From the NCBI RefSeq assembly GCF_901709675.1, contig NC_051091.1:11938967-12002966 (forward strand): 64,000 bases of DNA. Reading direction: 5' to 3'. Source of the stretch: Syngnathus acus (Eukaryota; Chordata; Actinopteri; Syngnathiformes; Syngnathidae). A program made the translations under genes and the position numbers. Of this stretch, positions 44,832 through 54,923 are shown one piece after another; the stretch's first letter is position 1, and each line of letters opens with the position of its first letter. The notes beneath the pieces are model-generated. The model was not told the DNA's origin. It was given only the letters and a program-made list of their open reading frames with translations, and ran no database searches.

Positions 44832-44893
44832 TCAAAAGTTCTGTCCTGCAAAATTTTGCAACATAGTTGCTTGGTGCTCCCCCATAAAACCAT
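44832..44893 (+). repeat. Tail shared by the tRNA-Gln-like modules
   Basis: CTCAAAAGTTCTGTCCTGC, TTTTGCAACATAGTTGCTTG and CCCCATAAAACCAT recur after the 44351 module. The first part also follows the - strand module at 29220 as TCAAACTTTCTATCCTGG. Confidence 0.7.
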
Positions 44894-45065
44894 TTTGGCA
44901 TTGATCTATTCTTATACATTACTATTCGCTTGTTAGCTGCTCGATGAATCTTTAGAATCGGTTCACTCAAAAGATTTGTTCAAAAGAATCGTTCGCTACA
45001 CTTTCTTATTTATTTATTCATTTATTTATTTTTATCTTGTGTAGTGTACCTATTGAAGTGTCCAT

Positions 45066-45981
45066 GAGGTGTACCTAATCACAGGCCACTTCATTAGGGA
45101 AAAAGCTTAAGTGAAAGTGAAAAGTGCCACACCCGCCCTCACCCCCACCTCTTGATTGGCTGTTTGATCTGTGACGTCCTTCGGACACGCCATTAGGTAC
45201 ACCGCCATTTTCAGGTGTACCTAATCACAGGCCACTTCATTAGGGAATTAGCTTAAGTGAAAGTGAAAAGTGCCACACCCGCCCTCACCCCCACTTTCTG
45301 ATTGGCTGTTTGATCTGTGACATCACTCGGACACTCCATTAGGTACACCGCCATTTTCAGGTGTTCCTAATAACAGGCCACTTCATTAGGGAAAAATCAT
45401 GGTCAAAGCTTAAATGAAAGTGAAAAGTGCCACACCCACCCTCACCCCCACTTTCTGATTGGCTGTTTGATCTGTGACTTCACTCGGACACTCTATTAGG
45501 TACACCGCCATTTTCAGGTGTTGTGAATAACAGGCCACTTCATTAGGGAAAAATCATGGTCAAAGCTTAAATGAAAGTGAAAAGTGCCACACCCGCCCTC
45601 ACCCCCACATTCTGATTGGCTGTTTGCTCTGTGACGTCATTCGGACACTCTATTAGGTACACCGCCATTTTCAGGTGTAACTAATAACAGGCCACTTCCT
45701 TAGGGAAAAATCATGGTCAAAGCTTAACTGAAAGTGAAAAGTGCCCCACCGCCCTCACCCCCACTTTCTGATTGGGTGTTTGATCTGTGACGTCATTCGG
45801 ACACTATTAGTTACACTGCCATTTTCAGGTGTGGCTAATCACAGACCACTTCATTAGGGAAGAATCATGGTCAAAGCTTAAATGAAAGTGAAAAGTGCCA
45901 TACCCGCCCTCACCCCCACTTTCTGATTGGCTGTTTGATCTGAGACGTCATTCAGGACTCTATTAGGTACACCGCCATTTT
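45066..45981 (+). repeat. Six-copy 146/157-bp satellite
   Basis: The units begin at 45066, 45212, 45358, 45515, 45672 and 45826, with lengths of 146, 146, 157, 157, 154 and 156 bp. Each starts CAGGTGTACCTAATCACAGG-like and contains CCACTTCATTAGGGAA, GTGAAAAGTGCC, GATTGGCTGTTTGATC and an end TTAGGTACACCGCCATTTT. Units 3-6 share a roughly 11-bp addition (ATCATGGTCAA) missing from units 1 and 2. The GTGTACCTAAT/ATTAGGTACAC ends form an inverted repeat within each unit. Confidence 0.93.
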
Positions 45982-46038
45982 CAGGTTTGTTCGCGAAGAT
46001 TCACAAGTGAGTGACAGACAGCGTTGCTGCTATGCCAG

Positions 46039-46195
46039 GTTAAGGTTGGGGTTAGTACTGAGTTAGGGTTGGGTTAGGGTTATGATTAGTGTTGGGGTTA
46101 GGGTTAGTGTTGGGGTTAACCCTAACCTTAACCCTAGCTTTAAACCCATGTTTGAAACCCTAACCCTAGCTTTAAACCCTTCTTTGAAACCCTGA
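46039..46195. repeat. Head-to-head telomere-like repeats
   Basis: G-strand units (GTTAGGGTTGGG and similar) run to 46117, then the sequence turns to the C strand at GGGGTTAACCCTAACC and continues as the 32-bp minisatellite (AACCCTAGCTTTAAACCC). Confidence 0.85.
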
Positions 46196-46203
46196 ATCTA
46201 GTA

Positions 46204-47524
46204 CAGGGGTGGGCAAACCTTTTGACTCGTGGGCCGAACTGGGTTCTAAATTTGGACCGGAGGGCCGAACCAGGAGCAGATGGACGTAGTGTTTGTGTGA
46301 AGTAATATAAGCGACCTGTAAAGGTCATTGCATAAAAGATTTTGGCCTTTAGTAGGTAGTAAAGCATGGATATTCCAAACAAGTTTTTTGAAAACAAATG
46401 CATTTATTAACAGCATTAAAAAAAAAAAAAAATCACTAAAAAACTGCTATCAGTGATTCTCATAAAATACGACACTGTTATTATGAATAACAGTCTCCAT
46501 CACTTCAGTGCCTGCAGGTCAGATTAATGAAAGATGTTTATCTTATGAGATCACATCAAACGGCAAACATTCTGACCAAATATATCATCTTGAAGAATCG
46601 GTGAAAGCATACATCCAAATAAAGTAATCAAAACAGCAACACGGTGAGGGGTATCTGAACATCAGAGCAGAGTTTTAACTCACAAACACCTGGTAACAGA
46701 GGTGAGGAAACGGGAAACACTTCCTTAAAGTAAGCCTTAAGAACTTTACGTGTTAAGATTAGTCGCAAACAGGTGGTGCATCAATGTCCTTGAGCATCCT
46801 GCATTGTTTGAAAATGAGAATGGTCGCTAGTTTCAATCCCTGCTATGTGTACAAATCATATTCAAAATGCATTTTTTTACAACAAACTTGAGAGCCTCCC
46901 CTTCATTTTCAGTGGGAACAGTGTTGTTGGTCTCCCTTTTTTGCTAGTGCGTCATAGTCTGGAGTAAAATTTGTTGTGGCAATTCTTAGGAGAGATCCGA
47001 GGTGTTGGTCCGTTTACCTCGATCTGTGACGGGTTGATGTTGATGTGGCTGAACGTCACGTCGCGTACGTCGAGCCAAATTGGCCACTCTTTTTTAAACA
47101 CTCGGCACTGTGTCCACCTTGCTTTTCCTTGGGCGACTCATTTTAATAGAAGGATTCCAGGGGAAGGTTTGTGGGTGGCTTTAGCGTAAAACTGTATCTG
47201 AAAGCTCAGCGCGCGAATTACAAGAATGCTGTCGTCACAGCCCACGCTCTAAATTCGGGACTGATACAAATAGAGCGCGAGTGCGCCATGTCCGTACTAC
47301 TGAGTACGTACACGCACTTGTGAGTGTGCACCGAGCTTTCTGACACGGCTTCCGGTAGTAAATGCGCAGGCGAGCGGTTCCCCATCTACTGGGGAAACGC
47401 AATCATTGCATGCAAAATGACCAGAAAAAATGTTTAATAATACAATTTATTCAGGGTTGGCGGGCCGGATTAAACGGTCCCGTGGGCCGGATGTGGCCCG
47501 CGGGCCGTAGTTTGCCCACCCCTG
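46204..47524. mobile_element. 1.3-kb hAT element with 8-bp target duplication
   Basis: Terminal inverted repeats share CAGGGGTGGGCAAAC (starting at 46204 and, in reverse, ending at 47524). The perfect 8-bp duplication ATCTAGTA lies at 46196-46203 and 47525-47532. The element was inserted into the 32-bp minisatellite. Its interior has no intact transposase frame; an open frame at 46971-47189 (+) is not recognised. It is probably non-autonomous or decayed. Confidence 0.92.
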
Positions 47525-47570
47525 ATCTAGTATGAAGCCCTACTTTTAAACCCTAACCCTAGATTTAAAC
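47525..47570 (-). repeat. Continuation of the 32-bp minisatellite after the hAT insertion
   Basis: ATCTAGTATGAAGCCCTAC, then TTTTAAACCCTAACCCTAG, continue the array interrupted at 46196. Confidence 0.8.
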
Positions 47571-47895
47571 CAAGGGTGTCAAACTCATTTTTTCGCGGGT
47601 CGCATTGTAGTCATAGCTTCTTTCGGAGGACCATTATGACTGTCAACCCAAATAAATGTATGAGCACCTCATATTATATACAGTAGAAGCTACAAACCAA
47701 ACTGACAAATAACTCGTTTTCAAATCAGACGAGTAAAAACTGGTCAAATATTTAAAAAAAAGATATTATTAAAAGTGAAGACAATTTGCAATTCTAGTAA
47801 TGACACACGAATTTGATGCACAATTTGTCTTCGCGGTGCACATAAAATGATGTGGCGGACCGTATCTGGCCCCCGGGCCTTGAGTTTGACACGTG
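47571..47895. mobile_element. hAT-like miniature element, intact interior
   Basis: The ends are AGGGTGTCAAACTCA and TGAGTTTGACACGTG, imperfect inverted repeats. The first 70 bp (TCGCATTGTAGTCATAGCTT and on to CATTATGACTGTCAACCC) match, in reverse complement, the right end of the element at 50949-51407, and the last part (TCTGGCCCCCGGGCCTTGAG) matches that element's left end. So it is the same family, with about 190 bp of unique interior. No clean target duplication was found. Confidence 0.7.
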
Positions 47896-49393
47896 AGCTA
47901 AATTGAGTTTTCTAAACTAAAACTAAAGGCATAACCAAAATAAATGGTGGTGCAGTGTATTGTTATAAACACTAGATGGAAGTGTCGTAGCACTCAAATC
48001 TCTGCATCAGTTAACTGCACGACAAACGAAGGTACACTCAAGTGCGCTGGTGGTGTGACACGCAACGCACATTTGGCGCACGCGCTTGTCTGCAGCCTAT
48101 TCTGACAAAAGTGGCGTCCAGTAAATCAGACAAATTAGACAAAAAACACGTATCTGTACGGAATTCATCTTAACTAACAAATGTTTTTTTTACTTTTCGA
48201 GCAAGCCAATAAACATTCAAACTTCCTGCTCTCCGCACTTTTTTGAATTGTTTACACTGTTTGTACTATGTGTCCTCTCTGCATCCATTGCAGCCTGGTC
48301 ATCCTGGATGAGGGACCCTCCCATCTGTGGTCTCTTCTCAAGGTTTCTCATTTCCCCTAGTTGGAGTTTTGAGTTTTTCCTTGCCCTCCTGGGAGTTTAT
48401 AATCAGGGGATGTGTGAGGAATTTGTCATTTTTCACATGACCTGAGTGTTGTTAGTCACCTAAATGTTGTACAGAGGCTGTGATGTACCGAAATCAAATT
48501 CCTTGTTTGGCACGCTCAAACATGGCGAATAAAAACTCTTGAGCCGAGCCGAGATACTAATCCAAACTTCAGAGTTGTGAGGCACACAAAAACACCATGT
48601 TGCCAGGACAACGAATTTATTTTTAGTTTTTTTTTTATATCTCACATTATGTCGACTGCAGTGACTAGCAAATAGTGTCTGTGTGCGTGCATGCACGCTC
48701 ACGTACGTGTTTGTGCGTTTCCTGTTTCCTTTGTGTCGTGACAGCTGAGCGGAAGCGAGGGCACGCACCAACAGCAGCTGCAGGCTCTATCCACACTATC
48801 ATAATAAGAACTAGTGTTACAATTTCATATCAATACTGACCTACTGTGTAAATATGTCTGCTAAAACAATATGTTGACGTGGTTAGAGATAATTAACTCA
48901 GACTGATGTACTGTACATCAAATTAAAAAAAAAGTGTGACTCAATATGAATTTTTGTTTTGTATTGGAGTGGCTAAATATGATTAAATGCTTTTTTTTCT
49001 TTTCTTTTTTATGGAAAATATTCGTGTGAAATAAAAACAAACACAAACATATATACTGTACACTACGTACACCGACATAAAAATAAACACGTTTTATTTT
49101 ACCTCGTGGTTACTCATGAGAACAATTCCACGCCCACGAGGATGGCTCAGGATTGGATAAGCAATGTAAGCGTAAAAAGGGCTCCCTCTTGAATGGACGC
49201 ACGCACACACGCACACACGCAGAGACGCACTTCGATCGTCACTCGTTTGGCGTCACAAGAAGCGAAGATTTCACAGACTTGCCTTTTGGTCTCCCCACGC
49301 TGCTGCATCAGAGCAAATTTATTCTCAGTGTGCCACAAACATGATGCGACGAGTTGCGTGACAATTTGCGTTTTTTTTTAATTCAATTCAGAG
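47896..49393. other. Intergenic region before inka2
   Basis: Apart from the retroelement tail at 48275-48545 this is unremarkable AT-rich sequence. The last 250 bp before the inka2 start hold an inverted CCAAT box (GGATTGGAT near 49152), several CpGs and a short CA/CG-rich run, consistent with a promoter and 5'UTR. No TATA box is clear. Confidence 0.5.
48275..48545 (+). repeat. Dispersed fish retroelement 3' tail
   Basis: GCATCCATTGCAGCCTGGTC, ATGAGGGACCCTCCCATCTG, a GTTTCTCATTTCCCC block, then TTGTACAGAGGCTGTGATGT, AAATTCCTTGTTTGG and GGCGAATAAAAACTC form the order of a LINE-like tail seen often in fish genomes. The open frame in it is probably non-coding. Confidence 0.55.
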
Positions 49394-49447
49394 ATGTCAA
49401 AGAAGAGGAGTATGGACGTTTGTCTGCGTAGATTGAAACAGGAGCTG
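49394..49447 (+). CDS. inka2: inka2 coding exon 1
   Basis: Reads MSKKRSMDVCLRRLKQEL and ends at the consensus donor CTG|GTAAGT. The first ATG (49394) has a weak context (G at -3, T at +4). The second, 18 nt downstream at 49412, has A at -3 and G at +4 and starts MDVCLRRLKQEL, as in the mammalian protein, so it is the more likely start. The exon was found by reading for INKA homology, since it is far below ORF size. Confidence 0.88.
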
Positions 49448-52400
49448 GTAAGTGTTGCTTTTTTATGCGTTTATCCTGTGTACGTGCGCAAATGACGCAT
49501 TCAATTATAATAATTCTGACGATGAATGCTTTCATTCATGTGAACAGATGTGTAATATTTGACCTACATGTATTGGCACTGGCGTGACGCACGAATGGAT
49601 TTTCGCGTGCGCGAGCGTGCACATGCGACATCCAAGCAATAATTTCACACTGTTTTCTAGCCACCGTTCCATTATTACTACGGATTATATTTGTTTTGTT
49701 TTAGGTTTCGTATGAATGTATATAAAAACATTCACAGAATGTCTTCATATTCTATTTTTTTCTTGAACTTATTGTACACTCTTATTTACTTCATTGTTAT
49801 TTATTTACCTTATTCCTGATATGTGGGGAAATTCCCATAACAGAAATCAAGTTAAAATGGATCCGATGAGTTTTGCGTGACAAAGCGGTATATTTAAACT
49901 ATACTATATTTCAGTATTTTAATATTGGTCATTGTGATTAAAAGGGTGAATCCAGCTCCCCTCACCAAAAGTGAACTGGGATAAAGTTAGTATTTATTGA
50001 TGAGGAACTACAGAAAATGGATGGATGTCTGACAAACATGTGGTGCCAAATAAGATGTTTTTTAAAAATGTTTTTTTTTTAAAAATGGCTTGCTAATCAG
50101 TGCAAGCATGACATGTGTATACTGTGACTATGTGATACACTTAAAAAGGACCATCAGGTGGCCTGAGCGTTGACAAGCTATTAAAGTGTGAACACTTGCT
50201 CTGCGGGGTGACAGCAGGTCACGCACCAACTTTTCAAACTGCTGGGGCTCACTATCAAGTTCAAAACATGTCCACATAGAAGTCTGTTTTCATATTTATC
50301 CATGTAAACTTCACCGCGAGGCCTTAAACAAGCTTCGCTTGTTAAAGACGAGAGCGTTGCTGTTATTTGCTTCACACTTTTATTAGCCTGTTGATGTTAA
50401 CCTCCTTCCATATAGAAACACCCTCTGTGTATGTGCTCCACAGAAGCTTCCATTCCTGTGCCCTTGAGACACACACACACATACACACACACAGATACAC
50501 ACACACGCACACACAGCACTATTCATTTTTAATGAGCCGGCTGGAGGGACAGGAAGGGGTCCGATAACCTCAACGTTATAAAGCCCCCTACCACCCACCA
50601 AACAAACAACAAGCCTTTTGCGTGAGAGCCACAAAAGTGTGGCTTGTGCATTCGTAGTAGATAAATATAGAAGAGAAGAACTCATTTAACTGACTCGCAC
50701 CATTCACGGTGGACATGTCTGGACATGTAAATGACAGTGAGTTTGTATTGTTGACAACTCAACAATCAATTATCAATCATTATAACTCAAATATCAATAT
50801 ATTAACTTGTGATTTTAAATTTTTAAATTGTCTATAAGAATTAATGGAAACAATGGAAAGATAAATATGGTACATTTCATCCATTTTAATTATTAGAATA
50901 TAAAAGTAAAAACACACATGAACAGCTGAACTTTATGTGGGGTTAATCCACAGGTGTCAAACTCAAGGCCCAGGGGGCCAGATAACACTAGCTTTAAACC
51001 CTACTTTGAAACTGTAACCCTAGCTTTAAACCATACTTTGAAACCGTAACCCTAACTTTAAACCCTTCTTTGAAACCCTAACCCTAGTATGAAACCCTAT
51101 TTTGAAGCCATAACCCTAGCTTTAAACACTACTTTGAAACCCTAACTCTAGTATGAAACCCTACTTTGAAACCCTAACTCTTGTATGAAACCCTACTTTG
51201 AAACCCTAATCCTAGTTTGAAACCTTAACCATAGCTTTAAACCATGTTTGAAACCCTAACCCTAGCTTTAAACCCTACTTTGAAACCCTAACTCTAGTAT
51301 GAAACCCTTCTTTGAAACCCTAACCCTGGGTTGACAGTCATAATGGCCCTCCGAAAGAAGCTATGACTACAATGCGGCCCGCGAAAAAATTGAGTTTGAC
51401 ACCCCTGGGTTAATCAGAGGCTTTTTAAAATGGTGACAGATGTGTGCTGACTTGCATTTTACATGTTTGGATGGATGCGATAACTTCTGAACCCCTGCTA
51501 TAGTATAGTAGGTGTGCACACTTGTGCAACCAAAAATATCAATGGTTATTGCGCAGCTTGTTTGTCATAAAATTGCAAAACGTTTATCCTAGTCTCAATA
51601 ATATATATATTGTTAAATGGTGACATCTGAAAAGCTTTGTGTAGACTTTTATAGCCACTCTATACTGCTATAATACTATAATTAGTCGTCATGCATCAGT
51701 TGGGCTTTAAAATCAACAATCACGCAAAGTTTATTGAAATCCTGCCAAGTCTCCACGCAAGCAGGTTTTATCTCGTCTGAACATCACAAGGGCAGACTGA
51801 TGATGCAAGATGTTCACCAGGGCAGTAAACTGGTTCCCCGCGGCCTCGGTTTTCCTTTAAACCGGAACGGACGGACGTTTCCTAACGAGCTTCTCGAGCT
51901 GTCGGCGCCTCTTAAACAAGACGAAAACATCTGCGCTTTACTTTCAAGTCTTTTTAAAGCAAATAAATGCCAGGCGGCTAAAGGTTGAAGAGGCTGACAT
52001 ATTTGGGCCACTCGCTACAACCGCAACTTTGCTAACATGTGGGATAATGGGGCTTTACTTTGTGGTGGAATATCAATTATTAATGTTGGCTCTGAAAACC
52101 AAAAATAGGTCTGTGTGTCCACCTCCTACAAATATTTGTATTTTCACATTCTCAAAAGTTCTAATTACAATTTCAATTTAATCACATTTTTATGTGAATT
52201 TGTTTTTATTTTTTAAATGCATTTTTTTATTTTTTTTATCTTGTGCTCATTATTGTAAACCCTATAACAATCAAGATTTTAACATTGCATTTCGAAATAT
52301 CTTTTTTAATGCTTTCCATTATTATATTTTTATTATTTTTTAGCCAGGCGCTGTTTTCTCATGGCAACAATTCAATTTAGAAACATCACATTTGTGGGTA

Positions 52401-54870
52401 TTCCCACATTACAAACCTTATGCAACATGTCGTCCTCTCACAGGGCTTACAAGAGGTGTCACATATGACAGACCTTTTCGATCTTCCATATGTAATCATT
52501 TATAATTGAAGCCATGGACTCTCATTCATTACCATGTAAACATATGGCCGAGGACCCCCTCAATCTCACTCCACCGACTCTCACTGGCAGACTTGTCACC
52601 CCGTTTACGCCCGAGTGACCCCCGTCCCTCACACAGTTAGGGGATTAGTCATGACTTGCAGCTCTGATTGGTTGCCCTCCCCCCCTTGTGAGACAGCTAC
52701 AGTACATATATATATGCATCCATACACGAGGGTTGGTGAGTTGGTGACAGTGACAGACTGACACATCAACGGTAAGAATGAATGGTGTTTCATTGGTATC
52801 TTGTTGTTTATCATTAGAAATACTCGAATAGTTGGTATTCTTGCGATAAATCATTTGTCTTTTGGGGGTGTCTAATAGAACAGGAAGTCAGGTATTTTTG
52901 TTTTGTTTGCAAAATCCAATTTTTTGGAAAATTGTGAAGAAATGCCGATTGTAACAAGATGCATGAAAAAGTCTCAAATACCTAGATCTGAAATTGAATA
53001 GAAAGTTAGCTATTTTGGTTTGACTATGTTGTTGAGTAGTTGGCTAAGCTATGTTTTTCCAAGTTCACTCATGCTTATGTATCAGATATACAATGCCCAT
53101 TAAATGTTCTTGTGATGCTGGTGATCACAAAGTGGGTCAGAGAGGGCAAATGATTCAGAACTTGGCCACTGGAGATTTTGTCTGTATGTGTGCCTTCGAG
53201 TCAAGATATTGGATCACATGAGTCAGCCTTGAGAACAGATGAGAGGCGAAAGCAAAGAGGAGGAGGGGGAGGAAGATGACGAGTATGATTATAGCAGCAG
53301 CCGGCAAAAAAGTAGGCGTGAAAAACAAATTAGTGTCCAACCAGTTCAGGGGGAAAAAAGACTGCTGGGATGGGCTGAATTTATAAAACATTAATTTTGT
53401 AATAAATGAAATGTAATCTTACTTAATACATTATATTAATGCATTCAATATATATATTTTAAATAATGCAAGATTACGTTTTAACTTATTTATTAATGCC
53501 GTGAGGGATTTATGGGTGGAGCTTACATTACAGCTACAGTATTGTCGTGGTTTTGGTAAGTAAAGGCCGAATGAAAGTAAAGAGCAAAGCCTGTCTGTTT
53601 TGCAGCTGTCATGGGTTGAATTCACTCTTGACTGCCAGCCATATGGGTCAATGCGAACGTTCAGCCAAAACAGCCTGTAGACCTTCTGTCATATTTCATT
53701 CTGTCAATTCATGCTGTTGTAATTGGATTAAAAAGAGGAACGGCTGGTGGCTCAGGTTTGGACATCTTCTGATTTGTCATTACTCTCTTCACTCTCCAGG
53801 TGTCTATGAAGGAAGCGGGAGATGGTCTCCATGCTCAGATGAATTCCATGATGGGTGCGCTCCAAGAACTCAAGCTCCTTCAGGTCCAGACCGCTCTAGA
53901 CAACCTCAACCTATCAGCTCGAGGACGGAGACATCTGCAGGACGTGACAGTTTCTGACACAATGTCGATGAGTGCTTCAGACGCAGATCCCAGGTTGTGC
54001 TTGTCCAACGACCCCAGCCCAAGTCCAGAGCCTTCTACGGAGTTGTCACAAAGCAGATACAGTGAAGGGACCTTGTCCTCGTCTAGTTCTAGTCTGGAGA
54101 TGGAAAGAAGCGAAGAAGGAGACCTGGAGGCTGTACCGCGGAGATGGTCAGGTTATGAAGCACCGCAGGTGGATTTCTATGGACCCGCGGTAGGGAACCC
54201 TCCACCTGAGCCCTACATGCATCCTCCCAAGTGCAACCAACCGGTGGATCTGCCAGGCATCCTATACAGCCTCTCCAGAGAAGGTCCATCCTTGGACAAT
54301 GACTACTCTCAGGACAGCACGGACGATGCTGGCGACTGGACTTCGTCGCTCATGAACCAAAGCCGCAATCGCCAGCCATTAGTACTCGGTGACAATGTCT
54401 TCGCCGACCTCGTAGGCAACTGGCTGGACTTGCCAGAAATAGAACCCGAAGAAGGCGGGGAAGAAGAAAAGAAGAGGGAGGCAAGGGTGGCAGAGGGGGG
54501 CGGAGACAGAGCGGACACCCTGGCTCACCCCTTACGCCTCAGCCGATCACAGGAGATCTGCCGAAAGTTCTCACTCACGACCAACATCTTCAAGAAATTC
54601 CTCCGAGGCGTCCGTCCCGACCGGGACAAGTTGCTCAAGGAGAAGCCCGGCTGGATGGCACCGGAGATCTCAGAAGGCGACCTGGTTAAAAGGCCCAAAA
54701 AAGCAGCTCCAAAAAGCTCAAAAGGCAGCTTCTACCTGCCTTTCTGGGCCAACGGACAGCAAAGTAAAGGGCGGTCGGAAACGTATCCGAGTAGCCAAAT
54801 CAACTTCCAGCAGTTCCACGAGAAGCCATTTGCGGGGATTTACTTGGATCGGAAGACCGCCAGAGGGTAG
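49394..54870 (+). CDS. inka2: inka2 (FAM212B), PAK4-inhibitor INKA family protein
   Basis: The coding sequence joins 49394-49447 and 53800-54870. INKA proteins bind and inhibit the kinase PAK4 through the INKA box; INKA2 was described as a regulator of actin and cell shape. From the Met at 49412 the protein is 368 residues: N-terminal MDVCLRRLKQEL, a hydrophobic heptad-like helix (MNSMMGALQELKLLQVQTAL, about 26-46), a Ser/Pro-rich stretch, the INKA box (about 189-225: DWTSSLMNQSRNRQPLVLGD and NVFADLVGNWLDLPE), an acidic run, and a second conserved block (about 263-299: NIFKKFLRGVRPDRDKLLKE then KPGW). The INKA2 call rests on these blocks and on the kcnd3 neighbour. The family C-terminal tail is missing from this frame (see 54868-54923). 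The rest of the gene looks functional. Confidence 0.93.
50469..50516 (+). repeat. (CA)n microsatellite
   Basis: An imperfect CA repeat of 48 bp. Confidence 0.9.
50949..51407. mobile_element. hAT-like miniature element carrying a 32-bp minisatellite
   Basis: Inverted ends CACAGGTGTCAAACTCAA and, in reverse, CAGGGGTGTCAAACTCAA (two mismatches), flanked by the perfect 8-bp duplication GGTTAATC at 50941-50948 and 51408-51415. Only about 35 bp at the left and 75 bp at the right match the sister element at 47571-47895. Between them lie about 340 bp of minisatellite. It is non-coding and depends on another hAT transposase. Confidence 0.9.
50985..51332 (-). repeat. 32-bp minisatellite, about 10 copies
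   Basis: TACTTTGAAA or close variants recur at 51002, 51034, 51066, 51099, 51130, 51162 and 51194, then again near 51277 and 51309, so the period is 31-33 bp. The unit alternates CCCTAACCCTAGCTTTAAAC or CCCTAACTCTAGTATGAAAC with CCTACTTTGAAA. It lies wholly inside the hAT-like element. Confidence 0.9.
52661..52771 (+). promoter_or_regulatory. inka2: Candidate alternative promoter and first exon of inka2
   Basis: An inverted CCAAT box (TGATTGGTT, ATTGG at 52667-52671) is followed 33 bp on by a TATA-like ACATATATATATGC (52704-52717), and then by a strong donor AACG|GTAAGA at 52772. A start about 30 bp after the TATA box would give a roughly 35-nt non-coding exon. Spliced to 53800, translation could start at the Met of VSMKEAGD, giving a protein without the exon 1 peptide. 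Inferred only. Confidence 0.35.
53800..54870 (+). CDS. inka2: inka2 coding exon 2, main body
   Basis: The acceptor is CTCTCCAG and the exon begins VSMKEAGDGLHAQMN, continuing QEL from exon 1 in phase 0. It encodes 356 residues up to TAG at 54868-54870. It carries the INKA box and the FKKFLRGVRPDRDKLLKEKP block. The last residues FAGIYLDRKTARG do not resemble the family ending; that ending is found 24 nt further on in another frame. Confidence 0.93.
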   Translation: MSMKEAGDGLHAQMNSMMGALQELKLLQVQTALDNLNLSARGRRHLQDVTVSDTMSMSASDADPRLCLSNDPSPSPEPSTELSQSRYSEGTLSSSSSSLEMERSEEGDLEAVPRRWSGYEAPQVDFYGPAVGNPPPEPYMHPPKCNQPVDLPGILYSLSREGPSLDNDYSQDSTDDAGDWTSSLMNQSRNRQPLVLGDNVFADLVGNWLDLPEIEPEEGGEEEKKREARVAEGGGDRADTLAHPLRLSRSQEICRKFSLTTNIFKKFLRGVRPDRDKLLKEKPGWMAPEISEGDLVKRPKKAAPKSSKGSFYLPFWANGQQSKGRSETYPSSQINFQQFHEKPFAGIYLDRKTARG

Positions 54871-54923
54871 AACTGCGGAAAATGCAGCCCTTGTTTGACT
54901 ACAACACAGCTGTATGGGTCTGA
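54867..54923 (+). pseudogene. inka2: Out-of-frame C-terminal tail of inka2
   Basis: Read from 54867, one base out of step with the main frame, the sequence gives VELRKMQPLFDYNTAVWV and then TGA at 54921-54923. FD.NTAVWV is the known end of INKA proteins (from memory). The main frame stops at 54868. One extra G in the GAGGG|TAG run at about 54863-54867 would join the two. It is either a sequence error or a recent frameshift. Confidence 0.8.

Larger units (their letters stand above)
49448..53799 (+). other. inka2: inka2 intron 1
   Basis: 4.35 kb between the two coding exons. It holds a CA repeat (50469-50516), the minisatellite-carrying hAT-like element (50949-51407), an AT-rich stretch (52.1-52.35 kb) and a promoter-like segment with a donor at 52772. 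No further coding exon was recognised. Confidence 0.8.

Noticed and set aside
45066-45981. CRISPR-like array
   Set aside because: The 146/157-bp units are satellite repeats without spacers, in a vertebrate genome.
47571-47895. Target duplication for the hAT-like element
   Set aside because: The flanks (AGATTTAAAC and AGCTAAATTG) are only partly alike, so no duplication is claimed.
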